In this document: piece after piece, positions 43,278 through 51,529 of the stretch | Layout of the letters: each line of letters begins with the position of its first letter | How positions within the stretch are numbered: position 1 is the first letter of the stretch | Assembly: GCA_023150915.1 (NCBI GenBank) | Contig: JAKLKA010000035.1 | Coordinates: 45,155-109,154, forward strand | Length of the DNA: 64,000 nucleotides | Reading direction: 5' to 3' | DNA from: Polyangiaceae bacterium | GTDB lineage: Bacteria > Myxococcota_A > Polyangia > Polyangiales > Polyangiaceae | The notes under the pieces: model-generated | Told to the model about the DNA's origin: nothing | The model's input: only the letters and a program-made list of their open reading frames with translations | The model's database searches: none | Made by a program: the position numbers and the translations under genes

Positions 43278-44366
43278 TCACTCGTCTTTGCTCGGGCCAA
43301 GCTCACGCAGGACGTAAGCGTGGCACTCGCCCTGGGCCGGGCGCACGCTCGGGCAGAGGGCGCTCGCGCAGGCCGCGAAGCGTGAGTCCGGCGCCTCGGA
43401 CACCAGCACCTTCATCAGCTTGCAGGCCGCGCCGGCTTCGCCGCGGTCGTGCTCGAGCCGCGCGGCCTGCCACAGGGCGTCGTCCTTGAGCAGGCTGGTC
43501 GGGTGCTCGTCCCACACTCGGCGGAACTCGCGCACCGCCCGGGGCTTGTCGCCGATGCGGTCCCGATACAGCTCGGCCACCCGATAGCGAGCCGCGGCGT
43601 AGCGGGGGCGTTCGTACGAGCCCTGTTTCAAGGACGACGGCTCCTTCTCACGCAGCATGCGCTCGAGGTGGGCGATGGCGCGGTCCGGGCGGCCGAGCTT
43701 CTCCTCGAGCAGCGAAGCGGCGTGCAGCGAGTCGTCCCAGAGCGCGCCTTCGGGGTAGGGAAAGCGCGCCGCGGAGTCCAGGTACGCGCTCAGGGCTTCG
43801 TGGTCGCGCCCCAGCCGTTCGAGCAGGCGCGCGCGCTGGTAGTGCGCTTGCTCGCGCAGCTCGGCGCCCCCGCCGGTGCGGGCCACATCGGCGAGCAGCG
43901 AGAGCGCGGCCTCGGCCCCCGCCCGTTCCTCGCGCTGCCGGGCCAGGCGGGTCAGCGCGGTGAGCGCCGGGCCCGAACGCGGGTACTTGCGGATCGCCTC
44001 TTCGAGCTCGCGCCAGCCGCGCTCGGCGTTTCCGACCTGGATCTCGATGTCGGCGCGATCGAACGCCGCCCGCGCGGCCCGCGAGCTCCGAGGGCGCGTG
44101 CGCTCGAGCTCGTCGAGCAGCCGGCGGGCGTCTTGGTGGCGGCCGGCGCGCCGCAGCGCCGCGGCGCGCCGATAGCGCGCCTCGGTCTGGTCGCGCCGAC
44201 GCTGGGCTGCGGCTTCGGCCTTGGCCCAGTGCTCGGCGGCCTCGTCGTAGCGGCCGGCGGCGTAGGCGCGCTCGGCCGCCGAGCGCTCTTCGGTGAAGCC
44301 CCTGGGCAGGGTGGGGGCGCAGGCCACGCACAAGAACCACCCGACGGCGATGGCGTGCGCTCTCAT
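43278..44366 (-). CDS. TPR-repeat lipoprotein
   Basis: 362 residues. Lipobox CVAC (Cys16). The body is a chain of tetratricopeptide-like helical pairs: [47 protein letters not shown]-like units and [20 protein letters not shown], ending with a Cys-containing segment ([20 protein letters not shown]). Arg and Ala content is high. It should act as a scaffold on the inner or outer membrane. The ATG overlaps the stop of the threonine aldolase gene upstream (ATGA), but no functional link is obvious. Confidence 0.75.
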   Translation of the reverse strand: MRAHAIAVGWFLCVACAPTLPRGFTEERSAAERAYAAGRYDEAAEHWAKAEAAAQRRRDQTEARYRRAAALRRAGRHQDARRLLDELERTRPRSSRAARAAFDRADIEIQVGNAERGWRELEEAIRKYPRSGPALTALTRLARQREERAGAEAALSLLADVARTGGGAELREQAHYQRARLLERLGRDHEALSAYLDSAARFPYPEGALWDDSLHAASLLEEKLGRPDRAIAHLERMLREKEPSSLKQGSYERPRYAAARYRVAELYRDRIGDKPRAVREFRRVWDEHPTSLLKDDALWQAARLEHDRGEAGAACKLMKVLVSEAPDSRFAACASALCPSVRPAQGECHAYVLRELGPSKDE

Positions 44367-45400
44367 CGCGGCTGGCAGTCGGTGATGGCGGCGCCGAGCG
44401 CCGCGGCCGCTCGCGTTGCGGCTTCGCGCGACACGTCCAGGTGCGTCACGGCGCGCAAGAAGCGCGGCGCGATGCTGCTGATCAGCACGCCCAGCTCTCG
44501 GGCCCGGGCGATCACCGGCTCGGCGCTCGGCCCGTCGAGCTCGATGTTGACGATGTTGGTGTCGACCCGAGCCGGATCGACCCGCGCCCCCGGCACCCCC
44601 TGTAGCCCGCGGGCCAGCAACTGAGCGTGGTCGTGATCTTCAGCCAGACGCGCCCGTTGGTGCTCGAGCGCGAACAAGGCTGCCGCAGCCAGCACCCCGC
44701 TCTGGCGCATTGCCCCGCCCAGCATGCGGCGCAGGCGAACTGCCCGTTCGAGCAGATCGCGTGGGCCCGCCAGGGCCGAGCCCACGGGGGCGCCCAGACC
44801 CTTGCTGAAGCACACGCTGACCGTGTCGGCGGTGCGGGCGAAGTCCTCCAGGCTGACCCCGCTCGCAGCGGCCGCGTTCCACAGCCGAGCGCCGTCGAGG
44901 TGAACGGCCAGGCCGCGCGCGCGCGCGTGGTCGGTCACGGCCCGCAGCCGTGCCAGGGGAAACACCCGCCCCCCGCCGCGGTTGTGCGTGTTCTCGACCA
45001 CCAGCAGGCTGGTCCGCGGCAGCCAGTACGCGCCCGGTCGGATCTTGGCTTCCAGCTCGGCCACGTCGAACAGCCCGCCCGTTCCCGCCACCGCCAGCTG
45101 CACGCCCGACAGGGCCGCGGCGGCGCCCGACTCGTACTCGGCACAGTGGGTCCCCTCGCCGATCACGACCTCGTCACCGCGACGAGTGTGCAGCAAGAGC
45201 GCAATCTGGTTGGCCATGGTCCCCGAGGGCACGAACAGCGCGCGCTCTTTGCCGAGCAGCTCGGCCACGCGGCGCTCCAGCTCTTGCACCGTCGGATCTT
45301 CGCCGTACACGTCGTCGCCCACCTCGGCGCTGGCCATGGCTTGCCGCATCGCGGGCGTGGGTCGCGTCACGGTGTCCGAGCGCAGGTCGATGGGAACCAT
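44363..45400 (-). CDS. ltaE: low-specificity L-threonine aldolase
   Basis: 345 residues, the usual length. Fold type I PLP enzyme: [20 protein letters not shown] at the start, [61 protein letters not shown] and the PLP-binding Lys200 in [18 protein letters not shown]. It cleaves threonine and allo-threonine to glycine and acetaldehyde. The glycine could feed the cleavage system encoded at 8567-11457. A TAGGCT box (45414-45409) lies 8 nt upstream of the ATG. It is not clearly co-transcribed with the TrmJ-like gene 27 bp upstream. Confidence 0.93.
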   Translation of the reverse strand: MVPIDLRSDTVTRPTPAMRQAMASAEVGDDVYGEDPTVQELERRVAELLGKERALFVPSGTMANQIALLLHTRRGDEVVIGEGTHCAEYESGAAAALSGVQLAVAGTGGLFDVAELEAKIRPGAYWLPRTSLLVVENTHNRGGGRVFPLARLRAVTDHARARGLAVHLDGARLWNAAAASGVSLEDFARTADTVSVCFSKGLGAPVGSALAGPRDLLERAVRLRRMLGGAMRQSGVLAAAALFALEHQRARLAEDHDHAQLLARGLQGVPGARVDPARVDTNIVNIELDGPSAEPVIARARELGVLISSIAPRFLRAVTHLDVSREAATRAAAALGAAITDCQPR

Positions 45401-45427
45401 GGGCCGCTAGCCTATCAAACCGGCGGC

Positions 45428-45994
45428 CTACAGCCCTTGGTTTCGTGCCTCGAGCCCGGCCACGAACAGCTCGTAAGCGACGAGTTGCGTGGCCTGGGCC
45501 AGGTTGATCGACGGTTGGTCGGCGGCCATGGGGATGCGCACGAAGTCGTGGCAGAGCTCGCGCTCGGACTCACCCAGGCCAGTCTTCTCGTTGCCGAACA
45601 CCACCGCCAGCTTATTCCCGCGGGCGGCGCGCTCCACCCCCAGCCGACCCAGCTCGCGCGGCAGCAGCACCCCCGAAACGCCGCGGCGTGACGTGGTCCC
45701 GACCACCCAGTCGGCGGACGCCACCGCCGGCGCCAGAGCGTCGTAGCACGGCGCGCCGAGCAGCACGTCCTTGCTCTTGACCGCCATCTTGAGCGCCATC
45801 TCGTGCTGTGGCACGGCGAGGCGCCCGGGCTTGACCAGCGCGAGCGAGACGAAGCCCATGGTCTTGATGGCGCGCGCGGTCGCGCCGACGTTCTCCGGAT
45901 AGTGGGGTCGCACCAGGACGAAGGTCGTGGCTCGGTGAATCGGCAACACGAGCTCGGGCGTGGGCGTGTCCTCGGGGAAGTCTTCGGGCTTCAT
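45428..45994 (-). CDS. trmJ: SpoU/TrmJ-type tRNA (Nm32) methyltransferase
   Basis: 188 residues from the ATG at 45994, shorter than typical TrmJ (about 240) because the C-terminal helical extension is absent. SPOUT motifs are all present: PENVGATARAIKTMGFVSLA, AVVFGNEKTGLGESERELCH, and DQPSINLAQATQLVAYELFV. It forms the knotted SAM-binding dimer that 2'-O-methylates tRNA, with position 32 the TrmJ target; other SpoU targets cannot be excluded. The ATG overlaps the stop of the FGE-like gene (ATGA). Confidence 0.82.
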   Translation of the reverse strand: MKPEDFPEDTPTPELVLPIHRATTFVLVRPHYPENVGATARAIKTMGFVSLALVKPGRLAVPQHEMALKMAVKSKDVLLGAPCYDALAPAVASADWVVGTTSRRGVSGVLLPRELGRLGVERAARGNKLAVVFGNEKTGLGESERELCHDFVRIPMAADQPSINLAQATQLVAYELFVAGLEARNQGL

Positions 45995-46926
45995 CGGGCG
46001 GCGGCCCTCGCACAGCGGAACCCCAGCGTGGGGGCTCGCGACTCGGGATCGGCGCTGGCCCGCGAGGCGCCCCGGAGCCACGCTGCCCCGCTCGAGAAGT
46101 GCCCGCCGCGGACCACCTGCCCGCCCGTGCCGGCGCCCAGCGCCGGGCCCTTGGGATCGATGGCGGGGTCGCGGGGGTACATTGGCGCGTACCGATCGGA
46201 CACCCACTCGGCCACGTTGCCAGCAAGATCGAGGAAGCCTTCCCCGGTCCGACCCGCGGGGAACGAGCCGACCGGGGCCAGCTCGGCGAACCCGTCGCGC
46301 GCATCGGTGGTATCCAGCCCCAGGCGGCCGTGGTTGGCGGCCCGCGTGTTGTACAGGTCGCCCCAGGGGTAACGCCGGCCGCGCGGACCGCGTGCGGCGC
46401 GCTCGAACTCGGCTTCGGTGGGCAGCCGCGCTCCCCGGAAGCGACAGTACGCCCGGGCGTCGGCGTGTCGGACCAGCGACACCGGGAAGGTGGGTGCGTC
46501 GAACCGCTTGCCCCCGCGCGAGAACGGCACCGCGCGACACCGGCGCAGGGCCACGCACCGAGCATAGTCGCGCACCGTCACTTCCATGCGATCGAGCCAG
46601 AACGACGAGAGCGTGACCTCGTGTCGGGCCATCTCGTCCGAGAACATCTCCTCTTTGCAGCGGCTGCCGAGCGGCTCGCGGGCACAGTCGGTGAGCGCGT
46701 CGAGCACGTCTTCCGGGGTCGAGCCCATCTGGAAGCGGCCGGCGGGCACGCGGATCATGGTCGACGCCGGCTGGCGCAGGACGACGACCCCGCCGGCGAG
46801 GGCCCGCTCCGCCGGCGGCAGCGTCCCGAACGGGTCGGGGGTCGGGCCCGCGTCGCGAGCCTCGGCCCGGGTGCGCGGCCAGAGCGTCGCGAGCGCCAAG
46901 ACGGCCAGCGGCGCGGCGTGTTTCAT
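45991..46926 (-). CDS. FGE-sulfatase-type secreted protein without the catalytic cysteines
   Basis: 311 residues. Signal peptide about 1-21 (LAVLALATLWPRTRA). The FGE fold begins MIRVPAGRFQMGSTPEDVLD, then SSFWLDRMEVTVRDYARCVA, PTFPVSLVRHADARAYCRFR, GARLPTEAEFERAARG, FLDLAGNVAEWVSDR, and GTGGQVVRGGHFSSGAAWLR, ending APTLGFRCAR. True formylglycine-generating enzymes carry two Cys right after the GGS/HF motif. Here that stretch is SSGAAWLRGA, without Cys, so no sulfatase activation is expected. It may be a binding protein of the non-catalytic SUMF1-like group. Coupled to the TrmJ-like gene downstream. Confidence 0.78.
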   Translation of the reverse strand: MKHAAPLAVLALATLWPRTRAEARDAGPTPDPFGTLPPAERALAGGVVVLRQPASTMIRVPAGRFQMGSTPEDVLDALTDCAREPLGSRCKEEMFSDEMARHEVTLSSFWLDRMEVTVRDYARCVALRRCRAVPFSRGGKRFDAPTFPVSLVRHADARAYCRFRGARLPTEAEFERAARGPRGRRYPWGDLYNTRAANHGRLGLDTTDARDGFAELAPVGSFPAGRTGEGFLDLAGNVAEWVSDRYAPMYPRDPAIDPKGPALGAGTGGQVVRGGHFSSGAAWLRGASRASADPESRAPTLGFRCARAAAR

Positions 46927-46936
46927 GATCGCGTGC

Positions 46937-47488
46937 TCAGCAAGAACCGGCGCAGCTCTGGCCGATGCACTGCGAGACCGCGTTGTAGGCGTTGATGCCG
47001 TTCGCGTACTGCGAGCAGAACTGCTGGGCGCAGGCGTTCAGATTCGCACCGGCGGATGCGCAGTTCTTGCTCAGGCAGTTCAGGAAGCCCAGGCAGTCGG
47101 GGTTGGCGAAACACGCGTCGATCTGGCTGCAGCACGAGGCATGCGCACACGCGTCACAGCCCGGCTTGCCGGTCGAGAGCTGAGTGCAACTCGGGCCGCC
47201 GCCGCCGGCACCCCCGGCGGGCGCGCCGCCGGTGCCCGCGCCGCCGGTGCCGCCGCCGCCGGTGCCGCCGCCGCCGGTGCATTGCGCCAGGCAGCCCTGA
47301 GCGTCGCCGCCGTTGCACAAGCAGGTGTCGAAGCATTGCTGGCAGCCGCTGCAGTTCGGCGCCTGCGAACAGCCGTAGCCCCCGTCACCGCTGGACTCTC
47401 CGGCGGCACTATCCGACGAGCAGGCGACGGCGACGAGGGAGAGCGGTGCCAGGGCGAAGAGCCAAGCCAAGAGGTGTCGCGACTTCAT
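46937..47488 (-). CDS. Cys-rich Gly-linker lipoprotein
   Basis: 183 residues from the ATG at 47488. Lipobox VAVAC (Cys23). The mature protein has about 24 Cys in two clusters either side of a Gly/Thr/Ala linker: first CSQAPNCSGCQQCFDTCLC and LAQC, then CDACAHASCCSQIDACFANP, CLGFLNCLSKNCASAG, ACAQQFC, QCIGQSCAGSC. The spacing repeats C-x3-C/C-x2-C pairs, so a disulfide-rich surface module is likely. Similar Cys-rich linker lipoproteins are numerous in myxobacteria with no known role. It is followed after 10 bp by the FGE-like gene. Confidence 0.7.
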   Translation of the reverse strand: MKSRHLLAWLFALAPLSLVAVACSSDSAAGESSGDGGYGCSQAPNCSGCQQCFDTCLCNGGDAQGCLAQCTGGGGTGGGGTGGAGTGGAPAGGAGGGGPSCTQLSTGKPGCDACAHASCCSQIDACFANPDCLGFLNCLSKNCASAGANLNACAQQFCSQYANGINAYNAVSQCIGQSCAGSC

Positions 47489-47537
47489 GCGGGCGCACCA
47501 CCATAGCTCGATCTCGACCCGTTCGCCCTCGGGACCG

Positions 47538-48650
47538 TCAGCGTGCCGCGTCCGCATCGCGGGGGAGCACAGAAACCGCTGGGCGCGGCGCGTCGGAGCG
47601 GCGGTGCGGTGGCGTGTCGGGGGGCGAGGGCGCAGCGCTGGGCGCACCCGACGAAGCGGGCCAGAGCAGAAACGCGGACGCGGTGAGCGAGGCGCCGAGG
47701 ACCACGCCCAGGCCCAGCACGGTCAGATCTCGCCGTGTGGCCCGCGCCTCGCGGTGCGCCCGGTGGCGTGCGTCTGGCAGGGTCGGCATGGGACCGCGCG
47801 GCGACAGGTCCAGGGCCTCGGCCAGAGCGTCCGCCAGGTCCGCCGCCGAGGCGAAGCGATCGCCCGGGGTTTTCGCCAGGCCGCGGGCGAGCACTTGGTC
47901 CACGTGGGGATCGACGCCCGCCCGCGCCGCCACCGGCTCGGGCTGACTGCCGGTGATGTGCCGGGCGACGGTGACCGCGTCGTCTCCTGGAAACGCCCGG
48001 CGCCCAGCGATCGCTTCGTACAGCGTGGCCGCCAGCGAGAACTGATCCGCCGCCGGGCCGATCTCGCCAGTCTCGATCGCTTCGGGGGCGCTGTAGGCCG
48101 GCGTGCCGAGCACCCGGCCGTCTTGGGTCAAGGTCGACCCCGGGATGCGCGCAATGCCGAAGTCGGCGATCTTGGCGCCGGTGGCCGCCAGGATCACGTT
48201 CGCGGGCTTGATGTCGCGGTGCACGATCCCGGCCCGGTGCGCTGCGCCCAGCGCGCTGCCCAGCTCGCGACACAGCTCGCGCGCCCGCGTGGGGCCGAGC
48301 GGGCCCGCGGCGATCTGCTGTTCGAGCGTGGGGCCTTCGACGTATTCGAACACCAGGAACAGGCCCACCCCCGGCTCCTCACCGATGTCGTACAGCCCCA
48401 CGATGTTGGGGTGCGACAGCCGGGCGCATGCGCGCGCCTCTTGGCGCATGCGTGCGTACAGCGACTCGCGCTCGGCGGCTCCGAGCTTCAGGTCTTCGCG
48501 CAAGAGCTTCACGGCCACGTCGCGATCCAAGTTCGGATCGCGAGCGCGGAGCACGCGCCCCATGGCGCCGTGCCCCAGCGAGCCCAGCACCCGATAGCGA
48601 CCGATGGCGACTGGAAGGGGCTGGCCGCTGGCGTCGCCGGGCGGGTTCAC
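47538..48650 (-). CDS. Ser/Thr protein kinase with C-terminal anchor
   Basis: 370 residues from the GTG at 48650, overlapping the stop of the upstream gene. Kinase domain 17-280: glycine loop GSLGHGAMGRV, Lys48 in VAVKLL, HRDIKPAN (HRD 144-146), DFG at 163-165, GTPAYSAPE, ADQFSLAATLYEAIAGRRAF. A basic stretch and one transmembrane helix (about 309-330) follow, then a short Pro/Ser-rich outer tail. Unlike the kinase at 25654 it has no zinc ribbon. Substrates unknown. The coupled upstream secreted protein may be part of the same pathway. Confidence 0.9.
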   Translation of the reverse strand: MNPPGDASGQPLPVAIGRYRVLGSLGHGAMGRVLRARDPNLDRDVAVKLLREDLKLGAAERESLYARMRQEARACARLSHPNIVGLYDIGEEPGVGLFLVFEYVEGPTLEQQIAAGPLGPTRARELCRELGSALGAAHRAGIVHRDIKPANVILAATGAKIADFGIARIPGSTLTQDGRVLGTPAYSAPEAIETGEIGPAADQFSLAATLYEAIAGRRAFPGDDAVTVARHITGSQPEPVAARAGVDPHVDQVLARGLAKTPGDRFASAADLADALAEALDLSPRGPMPTLPDARHRAHREARATRRDLTVLGLGVVLGASLTASAFLLWPASSGAPSAAPSPPDTPPHRRSDAPRPAVSVLPRDADAAR

Positions 48651-49108
48651 GGAGCGACGACCGACCCGCCTTCGACGCCGCCGTCCGCGTCCGGCGCCTT
48701 GTCCTTGTCGCGATCTTTCTTCTTCTTGACCGGCTCGCCGTATTCGGCGCGAAGCTTCTTCATCAGGCCGTCCCGCAGCGTGGTCTCGTGATAGGTCGGC
48801 ATTTGCGGCAGCTGAACCACGACCTTCACCCGCTCTTTGCTCTCGATCACCTCGATCGAGCCGCTGGTGGGGGCGTTCTTCCTTCCCGGGGGCTCGTAGC
48901 GGAACAAGACGTAGCCGACCTCGGGGTCTTTCTCGACCACCTCGAAACCCAGATCGACGCGGACGTAGCGCAGCGCCGCGTTGTAGGTCTGCGCCTTGCT
49001 GTAGTCCGAATCGGCCTCGGCGCGGGCCGCGGCGCCCGGGCCCCAGAGCACGCCCGCAAGCGCCACGAGCGCCCCCGCCCCGAGCCACACGGCGCTGGCT
49101 TTCTTCAT
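48647..49108 (-). CDS. secreted alpha/beta protein with charged tail (hypothetical)
   Basis: 153 residues. Signal peptide about 1-30 (AVWLGAGALVALAGVLWG, cleavage near AARA). The mature domain has a helix-strand pattern: TYNAALRYVRVDLGFEVVEK, DPEVGYVLFRYEPPGRKNAP, GSIEVIESKERVKVVVQLPQ, then HETTLRDGLMKKLRAEYGEP and a Lys/Asp-rich end (KKKKDRDKDKAPDADG). No family recognised. TTGGCC (49146-49141) and TTACGC (49123-49118) make a 17-bp-spaced promoter-like pair 9 nt from the ATG. Stop overlaps the kinase GTG. Confidence 0.6.
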   Translation of the reverse strand: MKKASAVWLGAGALVALAGVLWGPGAAARAEADSDYSKAQTYNAALRYVRVDLGFEVVEKDPEVGYVLFRYEPPGRKNAPTSGSIEVIESKERVKVVVQLPQMPTYHETTLRDGLMKKLRAEYGEPVKKKKDRDKDKAPDADGGVEGGSVVAP

Positions 49109-49117
49109 GGTTTGCTT

Positions 49118-49146
49118 GCGTAACTCCGGCGCGAGTCGCCGGCCAA
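49118..49146 (-). promoter_or_regulatory. putative near-leaderless promoter of the 49108 gene
   Basis: On the minus strand TTGGCC (49146-49141), 17-bp spacer, TTACGC (49123-49118), 9 nt to the ATG at 49108. No Shine-Dalgarno. Confidence 0.4.
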
Positions 49147-49165
49147 GTTTCCCGGCACCCCCGGG

Positions 49166-50251
49166 TCAGGCGTCGGCGCCGTCCAGATCCTCGGGTTCGG
49201 CGTCCAGGGCTTCACCCACGCTGGTGCGCTCCCAGACCAGCCCCAGGCCCGCGGCCGCGCCGGTGATCACGATCTGCGAGACGTAGATCAAGAGCACGAA
49301 GGCCGAGCCCGGGCCCACCACCAGGTCGGGTGGGAAATACATCGCCAGGCCGGCATAGATCGAGATCTGGAAGGCGCCGAAGAAGCCCGGCGCGTTCGGC
49401 ACCAGGATGCCCAGCGCGAGCACGCCCATGCTCACGCAGGCCTCGACGTAGGTGATGCGATCGAATCCCGCGCCCCAGGCCAAGAGCCAGGTGGCCCCGG
49501 CGTTGAGCAGCCAGTAGCTCACGGTCATCGCCAGAAACGGCGCGCTGAAGCGCCAGCGCGGTAAGAACGAGAGCCCACTCGCCACCTTCTCGACCCGCTC
49601 GGCGAGCCACACGGCCAGCTTCTTCGACACCAGCCCCACCACGCGCTCGGTGAGCGAGCGGGCCAGCGCGCGCCGCCAGTAGAACACGCCCATCACCAGG
49701 AAGGCCGCGCCGAACACCGCCAGGGCGCTGTAGGCAGCGCCGGGGACGATCGCCGCCGGAATGGGCAGCGCCCCGATCGAGCTCGGCAGCGGGTCGAGCG
49801 GCGTCGACGCCAGCAGCGCCACCAGCAACATGACGCTCATGCAAAAGCCGTCGATTACCCGCTCGGCCCCCACGGTTCCAGTCGCGGCCCAGGCCGACAG
49901 CTGGCCCTTGCGCCGGATCAGGACCGGTCGCACGGCCTCGCCGGTCCGGAACGGCAAGAGCAAGATCGCCGCGAACCCGATCCAGGCCACCGCGACCACC
50001 CGCCGGAGCGGTACCGGGTGGATCGGGGCCAAGAGCCACTGCCAGCGCACCGCCCGGATGACGTGCACCGAGGACCACAAGAGCACGTACACCGGCAGCG
50101 TCCACCACCGCACCTTCGAGAAGGCGCTGGCCGGCGGCACGATGGGCAGCGCGCCTTGGCGCAAGAGCCACACGAACCCCCCGGCCACGAGCAACGATGC
50201 CAGTAGCTTGAGCCAGTGGCGCCGAAGCCAGCCGCCGCGTGCGTCGCTCAT
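49166..50251 (-). CDS. lysylphosphatidylglycerol synthase TM region/UPF0104-type membrane protein
   Basis: 361 residues with about eight transmembrane helices. Family landmarks are VHVIRAVRWQWLLAPIHPV, RRVVAVAWIGFAAILLLPFR, GEAVRPVLIRRKGQLSAWAA, VGAERVIDGFCMSVMLLVAL and NAPGFFGAFQISIYAGLAMY. This is the MprF-like flippase/AglD-type family that moves or modifies polyprenyl or phospholipid glycans. No synthase domain is attached, so a flippase or membrane-glycan function is likely. Its ATG overlaps the stop of the PHP phosphatase gene upstream (ATGA), consistent with surface polysaccharide work. Confidence 0.8.
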   Translation of the reverse strand: MSDARGGWLRRHWLKLLASLLVAGGFVWLLRQGALPIVPPASAFSKVRWWTLPVYVLLWSSVHVIRAVRWQWLLAPIHPVPLRRVVAVAWIGFAAILLLPFRTGEAVRPVLIRRKGQLSAWAATGTVGAERVIDGFCMSVMLLVALLASTPLDPLPSSIGALPIPAAIVPGAAYSALAVFGAAFLVMGVFYWRRALARSLTERVVGLVSKKLAVWLAERVEKVASGLSFLPRWRFSAPFLAMTVSYWLLNAGATWLLAWGAGFDRITYVEACVSMGVLALGILVPNAPGFFGAFQISIYAGLAMYFPPDLVVGPGSAFVLLIYVSQIVITGAAAGLGLVWERTSVGEALDAEPEDLDGADA

Positions 50252-50970
50252 TCGGGGATCCGGCCGCTCAGTAGCTCAAGCGGCCCCGTGCGGAGCAGGA
50301 AATCGACCTCTTCCGGCCCGTGCAGCCGTTCGATCCGCCGGATCCCGGCGGCGACCTCGTCGATGTCGCTCACCCGGTGCGCGTCGCTGCACGCCGCGTG
50401 ATAGAGGCCACGCTCCAGCAGCTCTTCGGCCGACTGCTTGGGCTTGCGGCCGTATTTGCCCACCAGCGCCGCGCTGTCGAGCAGCGCCGCCGCCCCGGCG
50501 TCGACCAGGCGTTCGAGCACGTCGGGGTCGCGCCAGATGCGCTGGTAGCGCTCGGGGTGGGCGATGACCGGCACCAGCTGCTTCTTGACCCGCAGATCGG
50601 CCAGCCGCCGGTCGATGCTGAGCGGGAAGTCGCTCTCGTAGAACTCGAGCAGCACCGCGCGCTCACCCGGGTAGGGCAGCGCCTCGTCGTTCATGATGCG
50701 CGAGAAGATCACGTCGTCGAAATAGTGCTCGGTCGAGAGGTCGACCGCTGGCAGGTCCGGCGCCAGGTGCGCGCGCATGCGGTCGAAGGCGGCGCGTGAG
50801 GTCTCACGGGTGTTGTCGAACAGCCCGGGCCGCATGTGCGGGGTCGCGATCACGCGGGTGAACCCGATCTGGCCCAGCGCGCGCAACATCGCGACGCCGT
50901 CTTCCGGTGTCTTGGCGCCGTCGTCGATGCCGGCCAGAAAGTGGCAGTGCAGATCGATGAAGCCGCTCAT
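50248..50970 (-). CDS. CpsB/CapC-type PHP-domain tyrosine phosphatase
   Basis: 240 residues, matching the family. PHP metal motifs: FIDLHCHFLAGIDDGAKTPE, RVIATPHMRPG, VPVIAHPERYQRI and HAACSDAHRVSDIDE. Such enzymes dephosphorylate autophosphorylated tyrosine kinases (BY-kinases) that control capsule and exopolysaccharide assembly. No BY-kinase is in the window. The following flippase-like gene is coupled to it. A TAGGCT box (50985-50980) ends 9 nt upstream of the ATG. A general PHP phosphoesterase is the alternative. Confidence 0.85.
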   Translation of the reverse strand: MSGFIDLHCHFLAGIDDGAKTPEDGVAMLRALGQIGFTRVIATPHMRPGLFDNTRETSRAAFDRMRAHLAPDLPAVDLSTEHYFDDVIFSRIMNDEALPYPGERAVLLEFYESDFPLSIDRRLADLRVKKQLVPVIAHPERYQRIWRDPDVLERLVDAGAAALLDSAALVGKYGRKPKQSAEELLERGLYHAACSDAHRVSDIDEVAAGIRRIERLHGPEEVDFLLRTGPLELLSGRIPE

Positions 50971-51021
50971 GACGGCGCGAGCCTACACGATGGGGGCTCG
51001 GGTCGCACCGAGCGGCTTCGG

Positions 51022-51423
51022 TCAGGCCCGTTCGCGTCGGCCGCCCAGGATTCGGGCGCACCCGGCGGCCGCTCTGCGCAGGGCGTCGCCCTCGCCGCCG
51101 TCTCCGCACAGCAAGACCTCGATGCCGTCGATGGTCAGGCGCCGCACCTGCATCTTGCGCAGGGCCAGGTCCAAGCGCGTCGGCACGGTGTCGTTGGCGA
51201 CCTGGGTCAGCGCCAGCGGGGCCCATGCCGCCAGCTCTTCGCAGGCGGCGAACGCTCCGGCGCCGGCCACCAGCACGCCGCTTCCGTCGGCGATGGCGAT
51301 GGCGCGGAAGTCGCTGTCGCGACGGACCGAGTCGAGCATCTCCCCCAGGGCAGCCAAGGTGTCGTCCCGCCCGGGCCCCCGCCGGTCGGGTCCGTCAGCC
51401 AGCGAGGAAGCGCGGACGTCCAT
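51022..51423 (-). CDS. roadblock/LC7-like small protein (tentative)
   Basis: 133 residues from the ATG at 51423. The central part, DDTLAALGEMLDSVRRDSDF followed by RAIAIADGSGVLVAGAGAFA and a helix ACEELAAWAPLALTQVAN, then a strand-rich VRRLTIDGIEVLLCGDGGEG, has the helix-strand-strand-helix-strand order of roadblock/longin proteins, which in myxobacteria pair with small GTPases or regulators (compare MglB). Similarity is weak and no GTPase is next to it. It is divergent from the ArsA-type ATPase with a 106-bp gap. Confidence 0.5.
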   Translation of the reverse strand: MDVRASSLADGPDRRGPGRDDTLAALGEMLDSVRRDSDFRAIAIADGSGVLVAGAGAFAACEELAAWAPLALTQVANDTVPTRLDLALRKMQVRRLTIDGIEVLLCGDGGEGDALRRAAAGCARILGGRRERA

Positions 51424-51529
51424 CGGGGTCCGTGGATGCCAGAGCCGTACCTGTCGGGCCAACTTCCGTTTCGCGAGCAGGCGGTGACTGGCAGCGACAA
51501 AGCTGGTAATCCCCGCGGCTCGTACGGCC

